Below are positions 20,005 through 29,085 of a stretch of DNA of 64,000 nt, piece by piece. Position 1 is the stretch's first letter, and each line of letters opens with the position of its first letter. A program made the translations under genes and the position numbers. Below the pieces are notes generated by a model, which saw only the letters and a program-made list of their open reading frames with translations, did not search any database and was not told the DNA's origin. Source of the DNA: Enterococcus sp. 4G2_DIV0659 (GTDB lineage Bacteria; Bacillota; Bacilli; Lactobacillales; Enterococcaceae); contig NZ_NGLE02000001.1 in assembly GCF_002140715.2 (NCBI RefSeq), positions 414,001 to 478,000 on the forward strand, written 5' to 3'.

Positions 20005-22314
20005 TTATTCAACACTTTTAAGCGCTTCAGTCATTTTAATCTTATTGATTTTTTTGTTAGAAAGATAATTCACAATAATGATTAGAATAACTGTAAAAAT
20101 AATCGTAATCAGATAACTCTGTCGATCAATAACTGGTCTGAAATAAAGTTCATCGCCCATTCCTGCATTAGAAAAGATTTTTTCATGTATTTTAATCCCA
20201 AAAGGTATCCCTATAATGATACCGCAAAGAGATAAAATAATGTTTTCAGTTGAAAGAATCTTTTTAAGTTCAGAAAATCTAAAACCTAGAACAGATAAAG
20301 TCGCCATATCACGTTCTCTATCTGAAAAATTCAACGTACCTAGATTGTATAAAACAACAATCAACAACAGACTAGCAGACACTATCAATAAAATAGACAT
20401 CGAAAGGGTACTTCCCATGCTAGCTAAAAAGTCACTTTCTTGTTTTTTTGTTAAGACAATTTTTTTCATTTCATCATTTGAGAATGTTGCTTTTAGGCTT
20501 TTACCCAAAAAACTTGTCGGCACAAATTCTTGATTCACTTTCTCCCATGCAGATTTTGTTAAGTAGAAGCCTTGTCCTATACTTAACTCTGCAATATCAG
20601 TCACCTTTAGCTTGACCAAATCCCCCGCAGCATTTCTAAACTGAATATTGTCTCCTTTTTTCAAAGAAAAAATTTCTGCTGTTTTCTTTGTAATTAGTAA
20701 ACGCTCCTCTGCTAATTTTACTTGTTTATCCTTGTCATAAAATTTGATATACGAACTATTATCCTCTATAACGTGAATCAACCCACTCTTATTTTTACTA
20801 TCGGATAGAATAAAGTATGGTCGTTCTTCAAGTCCTTCTACTTCTTTATTATTCCGAGTTTTATCATACAGTTCGCTTGAATCCACGTCGCTTGCTACAT
20901 AGGCCTTTTCTTCGTATAAGTAAGATTTCTCGTAAACCGAACTAGCCACGTGATTGATCGTGTCTCTAATTCCCAAAGCAGATAACAAAAGACTTGTACA
21001 TCCAACCACGCCAATAATCGTCATTGACATTCTAATTTTACTTCTAAACATCTGCCGCAACGTTAACTTTTGAGACGTTCTTAGCCCATTCCAAAAAGGC
21101 TTGATTCTTTCCAACAAAATATTATAACCTTTGGTGGTGCTTTTTTCTCTTAAAAGAGAAGCTGGTGACTCTTTCTCAACGTTATAAAAAACAATCAACG
21201 TGGCAACGCATGTGCTAAACACGGATAATGCAGTAATTATCGCCACTTGGTAGCCATTAATGACAATTTCAGGATGATCAAAAATAAATAACTCATTAAA
21301 AAATCGCCAGATATAATTAGGAATAACCTTCCAACCAATAAAAACACCGAAAAGCACGCCAATAATACTCACCCATATACCATAAAATAAATAATGCGTA
21401 ATTATTTTGAAACTGCTATAACCTAATGCTTTCATCGTTCCAATGATCCCTCGTTCCTTATTGATTAGACGATACATTGTTGTAAAGCTCATTAGGATAA
21501 CAATCGCAAAAAAGATAATTGGAAACAAGTTGCCTATTGATTGATATTGTTGCACCTTTTGACTAGTAGCTAAATCATTCAATGTCTCTTTAGACTCGAG
21601 AATACTAATAATTTCCTGTTCGTATTTCTCTTCAATTTCCTTTTTGACTGTTTCGATTTTTTTTCCTTCTGCTACTTTTATGACGAGTTTATTCGTCATT
21701 ACACTATTTTGTGTAAAATATTCCGTGTCTTTTTTATTCATGTAGATAAAACCGTAATCCTTGTGATTTGGTACCACGGTCGTTGAGTCTGGCGTAATAT
21801 AAATATAAGAAGAACTTACAGCCAATCCACTGATCGTAACCTCTTTTTCAAGTGAATTTATTTGAATCGTGAGTCTGTCGCCAACGTTTATATGATTTGC
21901 TTCAGCAAAACTTTTATCAATAACAACTGTATTCTGTTTGTCTAAATCTTTTCCTTTAACAATTGTATACTGATTGAGTTTAGCTTCTTGATCAACCCCG
22001 TTAATTAGGACTTCTTTACCGTCACTACCTGTAATTGCCCCTTCTATTAGAAATTGTTCTTCGAGCTGCTTAATGTTTTCTGACTCACTAAGCTCTGAAA
22101 AATCTTTGTTGGTTGGATTGATCAATACTTCAATATCCGCTTTATTTTCTTTACGATAATTCGTTTCAACATAATCATTTAAGCTTCTCCAAGTACTATC
22201 GATTCCTATATAAATCGCTACGCCTAAAATCAACATCAATGCAATTGATAGAAGTTGGATGCTGTTCTTTTTAAAACTACGAAGAAACATTTTTTTCAAA
22301 GGAGAAATTACCAT
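20005..22314 (-). CDS. FtsX-like ABC transporter permease of the NRPS island
   Basis: Large two-domain FtsX/MacB-type permease of 769 residues. An N-terminal membrane helix (about residues 17-40) is followed by a long extracytoplasmic domain (about 45-255), three helices (about 262-375), a second N-proximal helix after a MFRSKIRMSMTIIG segment near 415, another external domain, and a C-terminal three-helix FtsX domain (about 630-755). Such permeases export peptides, lipids or drugs or act as mechanotransducers. Its start overlaps the end of the ATPase gene. Its position after an NRPS suggests product export or self-protection (inference). Confidence 0.85.
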   Translation of the reverse strand: MVISPLKKMFLRSFKKNSIQLLSIALMLILGVAIYIGIDSTWRSLNDYVETNYRKENKADIEVLINPTNKDFSELSESENIKQLEEQFLIEGAITGSDGKEVLINGVDQEAKLNQYTIVKGKDLDKQNTVVIDKSFAEANHINVGDRLTIQINSLEKEVTISGLAVSSSYIYITPDSTTVVPNHKDYGFIYMNKKDTEYFTQNSVMTNKLVIKVAEGKKIETVKKEIEEKYEQEIISILESKETLNDLATSQKVQQYQSIGNLFPIIFFAIVILMSFTTMYRLINKERGIIGTMKALGYSSFKIITHYLFYGIWVSIIGVLFGVFIGWKVIPNYIWRFFNELFIFDHPEIVINGYQVAIITALSVFSTCVATLIVFYNVEKESPASLLREKSTTKGYNILLERIKPFWNGLRTSQKLTLRQMFRSKIRMSMTIIGVVGCTSLLLSALGIRDTINHVASSVYEKSYLYEEKAYVASDVDSSELYDKTRNNKEVEGLEERPYFILSDSKNKSGLIHVIEDNSSYIKFYDKDKQVKLAEERLLITKKTAEIFSLKKGDNIQFRNAAGDLVKLKVTDIAELSIGQGFYLTKSAWEKVNQEFVPTSFLGKSLKATFSNDEMKKIVLTKKQESDFLASMGSTLSMSILLIVSASLLLIVVLYNLGTLNFSDRERDMATLSVLGFRFSELKKILSTENIILSLCGIIIGIPFGIKIHEKIFSNAGMGDELYFRPVIDRQSYLITIIFTVILIIIVNYLSNKKINKIKMTEALKSVE

Positions 22315-23012
22315 ACTAATTCCTCCACATCTGAAGGACTTTCCTGCGTATAACTATCTGCAATTTTCCCATTATGCATTTTAATGACTTTGTCCGCAAT
22401 TTTAGTGAACTCTGCATTATGGGTGACAATAATTACTGTTTTATTCATTTTTTTAGATGTGTCTATTAAAAGTTTGATGATCGTTTTACCTGTCTCTGAA
22501 TCTAAGGCGCCCGTTGGTTCGTCACACAGTAGCATTTTAGGATTTTTCGCAAGTGCTCTGGCAATAGAGACACGTTGTTGTTCGCCGCCTGATAGCTGAC
22601 TCGGAAAATTCCCTGCTCGCTGATCAAGCCCTACGCTAGATAATACCTCACGAGAATCAAGCGGCTCTTTACAAACTTCCGCAGCTAACTCAATATTTTC
22701 CAAAGCAGATAAATTAGGGACTAAGTTGTAAAATTGAAAAACAAACCCAACATCATTCCTACGATATTCTGTTAGTTCTTCTTTTTTTAGTGAAGAGATT
22801 TCTTTATTGTCGATCACGATTGTACCGGAACTTGTTTTTTCCATTCCGCCTAATAGATTTAAAAGGGTTGTTTTTCCAGCGCCACTTGCACCGACGATTA
22901 CGACAAACTCCCCTTCATTGATCGTGAAGTTTACTTGGTTCACAGCGTTTACCGTGACTTCTCCACTTACTTGGTATTTTTTGCTGACCTCTTTAAAATT
23001 GATGTATGTCAT
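22308..23012 (-). CDS. ABC transporter ATP-binding protein of the NRPS island
   Basis: MacB/LolD-type ATPase of 234 residues. Walker [10 protein letters not shown] is near residue 43, the Q-loop [10 protein letters not shown] near 93, the signature LSGGEQQR near 142, Walker [13 protein letters not shown] near 162, and the H-loop IVTHNAE near 197. It pairs with the FtsX-like permease that follows. Its ATG overlaps the NRPS stop codon as ATGA, so the exporter is translated with the NRPS. Confidence 0.92.
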   Translation of the reverse strand: MTYINFKEVSKKYQVSGEVTVNAVNQVNFTINEGEFVVIVGASGAGKTTLLNLLGGMEKTSSGTIVIDNKEISSLKKEELTEYRRNDVGFVFQFYNLVPNLSALENIELAAEVCKEPLDSREVLSSVGLDQRAGNFPSQLSGGEQQRVSIARALAKNPKMLLCDEPTGALDSETGKTIIKLLIDTSKKMNKTVIIVTHNAEFTKIADKVIKMHNGKIADSYTQESPSDVEELVW

Positions 23013-23296
23013 TGTTTTTCCTCCTTTTTTCTAAATGTCCGATTCATAGCTTCTGCTAATAGTTTGACATTTTCTCCTTCAAAGATAGTAGTATGATCCC
23101 CAGAGATATGATTTTCATTCCAGTTGCCGTTGATATGTTTCTTCCACTGTATATAATTAGGGATTTTTTCATCTTTAGCTCCAAAATAGAAAATATCTTT
23201 AAGAACACTTGTTGAATCTTCATATAAATGTCTTGCAGTCTCAAAACTTCTAAATAAATTGATATAATAAATTAGCTCTCGTGGACTACTTTCACC
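23009..23296 (-). CDS. NRPS reading-frame piece 3: thioesterase C-terminus
   Basis: Continuous open frame directly downstream of the second frameshift, reading GESSPRELIYYINLFRSF onwards to a TGA at 23009-23011 that overlaps the ABC ATPase start. It contains YFGAKDE, WKKHI and the expected catalytic histidine context ISGDHTTIFEG of alpha/beta-hydrolase thioesterases. It has no start codon of its own with a ribosome site, so it is the tail of the NRPS, not a separate gene. Confidence 0.8.
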   Translation of the reverse strand, partial: GESSPRELIYYINLFRSFETARHLYEDSTSVLKDIFYFGAKDEKIPNYIQWKKHINGNWNENHISGDHTTIFEGENVKLLAEAMNRTFRKKEEKQ

Positions 23297-24885
23297 AAAA
23301 AGGGAATTAACCTTGCTAACTCATTAGGTACAATTTTTAACAATTTTGGCATCAAGTCTAGTCTCTTTTCTAATAAAAGAATAATTTGTTCCCAAAGCTC
23401 ATCTGTATTTACAGCATTCTCTACTTTATAATCAAATGTTTCATAAATAAATTGTTGTTCATTTTTCAACTGAAATTCGAATTTTTGTATTTTATTTTCA
23501 ACTGGAGGCATCGTATTGATCATAAAAAGATTGTTTACTTTTGAATTTACCTTAGATATTTCATACGCTATTGTTCCTCCAATACACCAACCACCTAAAT
23601 AATCAATAGATTCGAAATTTTCTAAATATTCATTGTATTCTTTAGCTAATTCTGTAAAGTCAATTATTCTAGGAGCAGATTTTTTAATATCCTTTTTGAA
23701 TCTAATTGCGAATACATTATATTTTGAATCAATATTCTTAGCTAATTCATTATATATTCCTATTTCTCCAGATCCAGCATGGATAAATACAATACTTTTT
23801 TCACTTGTTCCCTTTTTTAATTGCGTCAAAAATTGATTTATCTTAAAATTGTTATCTTCTTGTTTTATTTTTTCAAGATAACGAGCTTGATCGCTTAATG
23901 AAAAATGATTCAATAGTTCTTCAATTGTAATATCTACATTATACTTTTTGTTAATTTTATAAAGCAATTCAGGTAATTTAATTGAGTCACCACCTATTTC
24001 GAAGAATGTTGCACTTTTAGTTAGTATAGCGTTACTTTCTTCTAGATCAATTACTTGTGTCCATAAGTCGAAAAGTTCAAGTTCTTTTTCAGTAAACTTC
24101 TGACTAGCTTTTTGTTCCATTTCTTTTAATTTTTTAAGATTGATTTTCCCATTACTTGTTAATGGTAGTGTATTTAAATAAGTAAATGAACTAGGTATCA
24201 TATATGTTGGCAAAACTTTTCTTAGTTCGCTCCTGAACAATTCATGGCTTAGTTCATCCATAGTATTCGTAGTATAGAAGGCACTTAAATACTTTTTCCC
24301 ATTCTGATTTTCTTTAACGACAACCTTAGCCTCGCTTATATCCTTGATAGAAGATAGGCTATGTTCTATCTCAATTAGGTCGATTCTATATCCATTAACC
24401 TTCAACTCTGATTCCATTCTACCTAATATATTGACATATCCTTTATCTGTTAAATAGCCTTTATCACCGGTTCTATAAATTGGACCTAATTGTGCATGTT
24501 CATAGAAAACGCCATGATTTTGATTTTTCAACAAATATCCATTTGCTAGTCCTTCACCTGTAATTATCAATTCACCACTCACATTGCTATTAACCAAGCA
24601 ATCATTTCGATCTAAAACATAATAATTTTGATTACTTAAAGGATATCCATAGGGAACTCTTCTGTCAGAGAAATCGTTGAGCGGATAATAAATTGACCAG
24701 ATAGAGGCTTCAGTTGCACCACCTAAACTAAAAATATTTAACTCTTCATTTAGAAACGTTCCTTTGATTTGATAAACTAGATCTGCTGGAATAAAATCGC
24801 CACTCATTAATATATTTCTAATATTCATAATTTTACAATCAAAATTGATAAGAGTGTTTGCATCAAACCAGGTGTTGAATTCCAA
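23272..24885 (-). CDS. NRPS reading-frame piece 2: rest of adenylation domain, carrier and thioesterase start
   Basis: 537 codons as read, though the first ATG is probably not used as a natural start. It contributes LMSGD, SLGGATEASIW (A5, specificity L, S, L, I, W), the A7 motif YRTGDKG, A8 GRMESELKVNG and the A10 lysine in SNGKINLKK. The carrier domain has FFEIGGDSIKL with phosphopantetheine Ser301. The thioesterase follows with LGGWCIGG, placing cysteine (C434) where serine is usual. The frame stops at 23272 after a missing base, before the catalytic histidine. Confidence 0.85.
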   Translation of the reverse strand: MEFNTWFDANTLINFDCKIMNIRNILMSGDFIPADLVYQIKGTFLNEELNIFSLGGATEASIWSIYYPLNDFSDRRVPYGYPLSNQNYYVLDRNDCLVNSNVSGELIITGEGLANGYLLKNQNHGVFYEHAQLGPIYRTGDKGYLTDKGYVNILGRMESELKVNGYRIDLIEIEHSLSSIKDISEAKVVVKENQNGKKYLSAFYTTNTMDELSHELFRSELRKVLPTYMIPSSFTYLNTLPLTSNGKINLKKLKEMEQKASQKFTEKELELFDLWTQVIDLEESNAILTKSATFFEIGGDSIKLPELLYKINKKYNVDITIEELLNHFSLSDQARYLEKIKQEDNNFKINQFLTQLKKGTSEKSIVFIHAGSGEIGIYNELAKNIDSKYNVFAIRFKKDIKKSAPRIIDFTELAKEYNEYLENFESIDYLGGWCIGGTIAYEISKVNSKVNNLFMINTMPPVENKIQKFEFQLKNEQQFIYETFDYKVENAVNTDELWEQIILLLEKRLDLMPKLLKIVPNELARLIPFLVKVVHES

Positions 24886-26876
24886 AAAGTTGCTTGTAAA
24901 ATTTTTTCTTTAAATGGAAACAAGTTTGATGGATTTGGGCATAATATAGTTTCACATCCAGAAAGTAACGGAGTTAATAGGTCAAACACTGACAGATCAA
25001 AGGACAAGTCTGAAACATTAAAAAGAACATCTTCTTGATTTATTCCCGTTCTTACTATAATATCATCGATGGTGTTAAGTACTGGTCTCTCAGAAATTGA
25101 TATTCCTTTTGGTTCTCCAGTTGTTCCAGAAGTAAAGATAACATAAAGTTCATCGTGTGGAATCTCTTGATATTCATTTTCTAACCTTAAACTAGGTTCA
25201 GCTCTGAAGACTCGTTCTCCTTTTATCAGAAGCTGAATATTGCTCGTTTTTAAAAGTTTTCTATATCTATTTTCAGGCATATCTTCTGAAATAAAGCAAA
25301 AAGAATCTGAAGTTTTGATTACCGCCAGCATTTGAACTGTGCTTTTAATAGACTTGTTACCAACTATTCCTATCCTAATTTTTTTCAAATCGTATCGCTG
25401 CTTTTCTCTATCTATCACTTCAGCTAAATCATCACTTTTTCTGTCTAATTCATTAAAAGTTATTGAATCATCTACTTCAGAAAAAGCTATTTTTTTAGGA
25501 AATTCTTTTTTTACGGTTTTAAGCGCTGACAATATACTTTGCGTACTTTTTTTAATAATTGATTGCCTTGAATTATACTTAGAATACTTTTGTTCAATCA
25601 ACTGATTGAGTTCTTTTAAAGTACTTCTTACATCAATTTCTTCGTCCAAAAGAAAGCCATCAATACTGTGAATAAAGAACTGGAACATTTCATCTATCTG
25701 TTTGATTTCAAAAATCTCTTTTAAGTAGTCCCAACTAATATTTAAGCTTCCATTCACTATTTTCATTTGACAATCCAGATACACTTGAGGTGTTTCCGAA
25801 ATCCAATAGTCTATTTCACCTAATTCATCAAATTTATCAAAATCAAATAGCATAGAAGTAAATACATACGGCATTAAAGGTTGACGTCCATGCTTCTTTA
25901 GTTCTCTTAAAACTTCAATTCCTTCAAAAGAAGATCGTCTGAAACTTGAAAAGATATTTCTATGGATGTTTATCGTATTCTCTAAAATCGTTTTATTCAC
26001 ATCAACATTAGTTGGAACTAATACTGTACTAGTAAAATCACCTATAACCGATAAATATTTTTCTCCTCTTGGTCTTTTAAATGTAGTAACATTGATTGTA
26101 AATTCTTTATTTTCAGACCATTGTTGCAGAGCTGTACTATAAAGAGTTAAAAAGAGCGAATTTAATGATATTTTTCTTTTCTCAGCAATCTCTTTTAATT
26201 TTGAAAGCTTCTCTGCTGTATAAATATATTCTTTTCTAGCAAATTTACTGTGACTCGCTTTCTCTTCCTTCACTAATAAATTTGGGGCATCTGGCAAGGT
26301 TTCTATCTTTTGTTTCCAATATTCTCTATCTTTCTCATACCTTGCAGACTTTTTTGAATTTAAGTATGAGTCATTTATTTCTAAAAGCAGGTCAGACACA
26401 TCTGTTAATTTTACTCGATCATTTTTCACTGTCTTTTTTATATCATCAAACAACTGAAATAAACTTAGACCATCAGCTATTAATAAATCTATACTTATAA
26501 AAATCAAATAATTACCAGGTTCCTCTGCATTTTCAACAGCTTCAAAAGTATACAATGGAAAGTCACTCGATTGATATAATTTATGTGATAATCGTTCTCT
26601 TGTTCTCTCTCTAAAACTCTTCATTTCATCATTAGTTTTTGAGCTAACGATTATTTCATAATTAAAGTTATTGATAATTTCAAATGTTTCCATATTTTTT
26701 ACTTTTGCTCTCAACATCGGTTGTACTTGTATTACTTTGTTTAATGCATCCTGAAATTCCTGAATATCGCCTTTATACTTAACTTCCAAATACATATGAG
26801 TACCAGTCTTTGCATCAAAAGATTCATTTCTCCCTAAAAGATACGCTTTTTGAACTTCTGTCATTTCTATTTCCAT
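24825..26876 (-). CDS. NRPS reading-frame piece 1: heterocyclization domain and start of adenylation domain
   Basis: 683 residues from ATG 26876; a longer frame to 26921 lacks a ribosome site. Residues 1-430 form a condensation-superfamily domain opening with MTEVQKAYLLGR, and its active motif is D130-x4-D135 (DLLIADGLS). That is the DxxxxD signature of heterocyclization domains rather than the HHxxxDG of ordinary condensation domains. Residues 460-665 begin the adenylation domain: FTSGTTGEPKG near 580 (A3) and FDLSVFDLL near 626 (A4, specificity residues D, L, F), then FWNSTPG (N). The frame ends artificially after residue 683. Confidence 0.85.
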   Translation of the reverse strand: MEIEMTEVQKAYLLGRNESFDAKTGTHMYLEVKYKGDIQEFQDALNKVIQVQPMLRAKVKNMETFEIINNFNYEIIVSSKTNDEMKSFRERTRERLSHKLYQSSDFPLYTFEAVENAEEPGNYLIFISIDLLIADGLSLFQLFDDIKKTVKNDRVKLTDVSDLLLEINDSYLNSKKSARYEKDREYWKQKIETLPDAPNLLVKEEKASHSKFARKEYIYTAEKLSKLKEIAEKRKISLNSLFLTLYSTALQQWSENKEFTINVTTFKRPRGEKYLSVIGDFTSTVLVPTNVDVNKTILENTINIHRNIFSSFRRSSFEGIEVLRELKKHGRQPLMPYVFTSMLFDFDKFDELGEIDYWISETPQVYLDCQMKIVNGSLNISWDYLKEIFEIKQIDEMFQFFIHSIDGFLLDEEIDVRSTLKELNQLIEQKYSKYNSRQSIIKKSTQSILSALKTVKKEFPKKIAFSEVDDSITFNELDRKSDDLAEVIDREKQRYDLKKIRIGIVGNKSIKSTVQMLAVIKTSDSFCFISEDMPENRYRKLLKTSNIQLLIKGERVFRAEPSLRLENEYQEIPHDELYVIFTSGTTGEPKGISISERPVLNTIDDIIVRTGINQEDVLFNVSDLSFDLSVFDLLTPLLSGCETILCPNPSNLFPFKEKILQATFWNSTPGLMQTLLSILIVKL

Positions 26877-27357
26877 TTTTATTTTCTCCCTTAAAATGAT
26901 TACAAATATACGCAACAACATAATTATTTTGCTCGATTATCTTCACCGTTACATGATTCTTATTTTTATAAGATACTTTGTAACGATTGAGTTCATCCTG
27001 TTCGATACTAATTTCTTTAAAATCAATATACAACCCTTCTCCAAAATACTTTGAATATACTTCTTTAATTACCCAAATTTTAAAAAAATTTTCTTGTTGA
27101 ACTTTTGAATAACTAATGCAGTCGTTATTGTTATACATGAATGATGTATAAATATCCATCTGTTCCTGAGTTAGTGACTTTTTTATTTCAATATCAATAG
27201 CAACTGGATTCATAGATGAAATTATAACCACAGCATATTCTCCCGAATAAGATTTTGAAAAATATTTGGGATTTTTATCGTTTAACAATTGATTTAAGTA
27301 CTTGCTCTGATTTGACTTACTTGTACTTTTTTTCACTAAATATATTTCACTTATCAT
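26824..27357 (-). CDS. 4'-phosphopantetheinyl transferase, Sfp/Gsp type
   Basis: Transfers the phosphopantetheine arm of CoA to carrier-protein serine, here presumably the PCP of the adjacent NRPS. Signature motifs are AIDIEIKKS near residue 53 (Mg-binding D and E) and FFKIWVIKEVYSKYFGEGL near residue 90 (W-x3-KE-x3-K-x-G-x-GL). At 177 residues it is shorter than Sfp (about 224), with a reduced N-terminal half. The last 17 codons overlap the NRPS start. It is the first gene of the island, with a promoter at 27426-27454. AT-rich composition matches the NRPS rather than the flanking genes. Confidence 0.88.
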   Translation of the reverse strand: MISEIYLVKKSTSKSNQSKYLNQLLNDKNPKYFSKSYSGEYAVVIISSMNPVAIDIEIKKSLTQEQMDIYTSFMYNNNDCISYSKVQQENFFKIWVIKEVYSKYFGEGLYIDFKEISIEQDELNRYKVSYKNKNHVTVKIIEQNNYVVAYICNHFKGENKNGNRNDRSSKSVSFREK

Positions 27358-27403
27358 TTTCCATTTCCTTCATCTCCTTTTCCACGAACGATTAATTGTT
27401 AAT

Positions 27404-27427
27404 GTGTTCACGTGTTCATATGTTCAT
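27404..27427 (-). repeat. Three tandem 8-bp repeats at the NRPS-island promoter
   Basis: Plus strand GTGTTCAC, GTGTTCAT, ATGTTCAT (RTGTTCAY) occur back to back at 27404-27411, 27412-27419 and 27420-27427. The array touches the -10 of the PPTase-NRPS promoter and extends into the transcribed leader, a position typical of a repressor site. Confidence 0.7.
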
Positions 27428-27454
27428 TGTACTAAAAATTATACATTTAATCAA
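27426..27454 (-). promoter_or_regulatory. Promoter of the PPTase-NRPS-ABC operon
   Basis: On the minus strand, -35 TTGATT (27449-27454), a 17-bp spacer and -10 TACAAT (27426-27431). An AAAGGAGATGAAGG ribosome site follows before the PPTase ATG at 27357. Confidence 0.8.
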
Positions 27455-27519
27455 TATTATTTTAAAAAAATTCGGATATATGAATTGAGGTTATGTAAGT
27501 TAGACTTTTATCATAAGTC

Positions 27520-27556
27520 ATTGTTTTAATGATATTGTTTTAATGATATTGTTTTT
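27520..27556. repeat. 14-bp tandem repeat ATTGTTTTAATGAT, about 2.6 copies
   Basis: Two exact copies (27520-27533, 27534-27547) and a partial third lie between the DEAD-box gene terminator and the NRPS-island promoter. No function is evident; it may be a replication-slippage product at the island edge. Confidence 0.8.
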
Positions 27557-27620
27557 CTGAGGATTATGAAGAGAATTTAGAAGGTTTGAAAGTATGTTAA
27601 TTCTAGGTAAAAGGAATTAA

Positions 27621-27652
27621 AAAAAACGCTTGGACAAAATTCCAAACGTTCT
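27621..27652 (-). terminator. Terminator of the DEAD-box helicase gene
   Basis: On the minus strand, AACGTTTGGAA pairs with TCCAAGCGTT (27625-27650), followed by a run of T residues. It lies just past the helicase stop at 27667. Confidence 0.9.
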
Positions 27653-27666
27653 CTAACCATCTATTT

Positions 27667-29019
27667 TTATTTATAACTATTCTTCTTAGCTTTTTTCGCC
27701 GTCCGTGTTTGCTGACGACGTTCAACTTTACGTTTTTGTTTATTGCTAGCTGAAATGGCCCATTCGATTTTCTTTTTGTAGCCTGGTTTGATTTTTTTCT
27801 TTTTCTTTTTCACCAAACCTATTAATGTTGGATCTTCCAATGCATCCTTGCTTTTCTCACGTTTCGTCCGACGGTTACGATCATAGGTGTCTATAATTTC
27901 ACCGTCTTTAATTTCTTTTGGATGGAATTCGATTCCTAATTGTTCAACCTCTGCAATAGCTTCTTCATCTGCAGGTGAATAAAGTGTAATTGCTGTACCG
28001 TCTAAACCATTTCTTCCAGTTCTACCTACACGGTGAATAAAGAAATCTAAATCACTTGGCACTTCCGCATTAATCACATGAGAAACACCCTCAATATCAA
28101 TTCCTCTTGCCGCAAGGTCTGTTGCTACCACGTATTGGAATTCAAGCTCTTGAACTTGACGCATCACACGTTTACGTTCTCTTGGAGAAATATCTCCGTG
28201 GATTTTTGCGACTTTTAATCCTTGATCTTTTAAGTAATCAGTAATCTCGTCCACGCGTTGTTTCGTGTTAGCAAATATAATTACTAGATACGGATGCCCA
28301 ATCGTTAATAAGTGATAAATCAGACGATTTTTGTCTTTTCCTTTCGTGGAAATCAACCAATTGTCGATCGTTTCTGAGATAATATTTTTTGGCTGGATAT
28401 GTTCAACCACTGGATTTTCCATGTATTTTTTCAAGAAAGGTTTTAGTTTTTCTGGAATAGTTGCAGAGAAAACCAACATTTGCAGTTTATTTGGCAAACG
28501 TCCAGCAATCTGATCCACCTCTTCTAAAAAGCCCATGTCCAAAGTCATATCCGCTTCGTCAACAACAAAGGCAAATGCCGTATGCGCTTTTAACGCCTGC
28601 TCGTTCATCAAATCTAAAATCCGACCAGGAGTTCCAATCACCACATGAGGCTGCTGATTTTTTAATTTAGCGATTTGACGTTGTTTATCTGTACCACCGA
28701 CAAAGTTTGTCACACGCATTTCCGGCTGACTGAATTTTGCGATTTGGATCGCCTCTTGATAAATTTGATTCGCTAATTCTCGACTAGGTGCCGTAATCAG
28801 AATTTGTACTTCATCCAATTGAGGATTTACTTTATTCATCAATGGTAATAAAAATGTATGCGTCTTTCCACTTCCTGTTTGGGATTGACCGATGACACTT
28901 TTGCCTTTTTTAATGACAGGAATCAATTTTTCTTGTACTTCTGTTGGTTGTTCAAACCCTTTATCTGCTAATGCTTCCATGATAAAATCGTTGAATTGAA
29001 ATTGTTTAAATGAACTCAT
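27667..29019 (-). CDS. cshB: DEAD-box ATP-dependent RNA helicase (CshB-like)
   Basis: RNA helicase of 450 residues. It shows the Q motif with FEQPTEVQ near residue 22, motif I SQTGSGKT near 45, Ia PSRELANQ, motif II VDEADMTLD near 152, motif III FSATIPE near 184, and motif VI HRVGRTGRNG near 328. The C-terminus is very basic, as in the cold-adaptation helicases of Bacillus. I assign CshB rather than CshA from length and tail, with moderate certainty. It probably works in RNA remodelling and ribosome assembly. It is a single-gene unit. Confidence 0.9.
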   Translation of the reverse strand: MSSFKQFQFNDFIMEALADKGFEQPTEVQEKLIPVIKKGKSVIGQSQTGSGKTHTFLLPLMNKVNPQLDEVQILITAPSRELANQIYQEAIQIAKFSQPEMRVTNFVGGTDKQRQIAKLKNQQPHVVIGTPGRILDLMNEQALKAHTAFAFVVDEADMTLDMGFLEEVDQIAGRLPNKLQMLVFSATIPEKLKPFLKKYMENPVVEHIQPKNIISETIDNWLISTKGKDKNRLIYHLLTIGHPYLVIIFANTKQRVDEITDYLKDQGLKVAKIHGDISPRERKRVMRQVQELEFQYVVATDLAARGIDIEGVSHVINAEVPSDLDFFIHRVGRTGRNGLDGTAITLYSPADEEAIAEVEQLGIEFHPKEIKDGEIIDTYDRNRRTKREKSKDALEDPTLIGLVKKKKKKIKPGYKKKIEWAISASNKQKRKVERRQQTRTAKKAKKNSYK

Positions 29020-29085
29020 TTACCTCACCTCTTTCAAACTTGTTGTGTAAGTCCTCATGCATTATACCATAAAAACCGCAAATCC

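Larger units (their letters stand above)
23009..26876 (-). pseudogene. One-module NRPS, Cy-A(Cys)-PCP-TE, broken by two 1-base frameshifts
   Basis: Nonribosomal peptide synthetase predicted to activate cysteine and form a thiazoline. Reading on the minus strand from ATG 26876 (AAGGGAGA upstream) the domains are: heterocyclization, adenylation, carrier and thioesterase. Two single missing bases interrupt it: one in the A/T run at 24841-24844 inside the adenylation domain, and one in the run at 23297-23301 inside the thioesterase. Adding one T (minus strand) at each point restores one frame of about 1,290 codons ending at 23009. The Stachelhaus positions read D-L-F-N-L-S-L-I-W-K, the cysteine code. 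It may be a real pseudogene or an assembly artefact. Confidence 0.82.

Noticed and set aside
23056..23244. 62-codon minus-strand frame near the NRPS end
   Set aside because: It is an alternative-frame reading. The biologically sensible frame in this stretch is the thioesterase tail ending at 23009.
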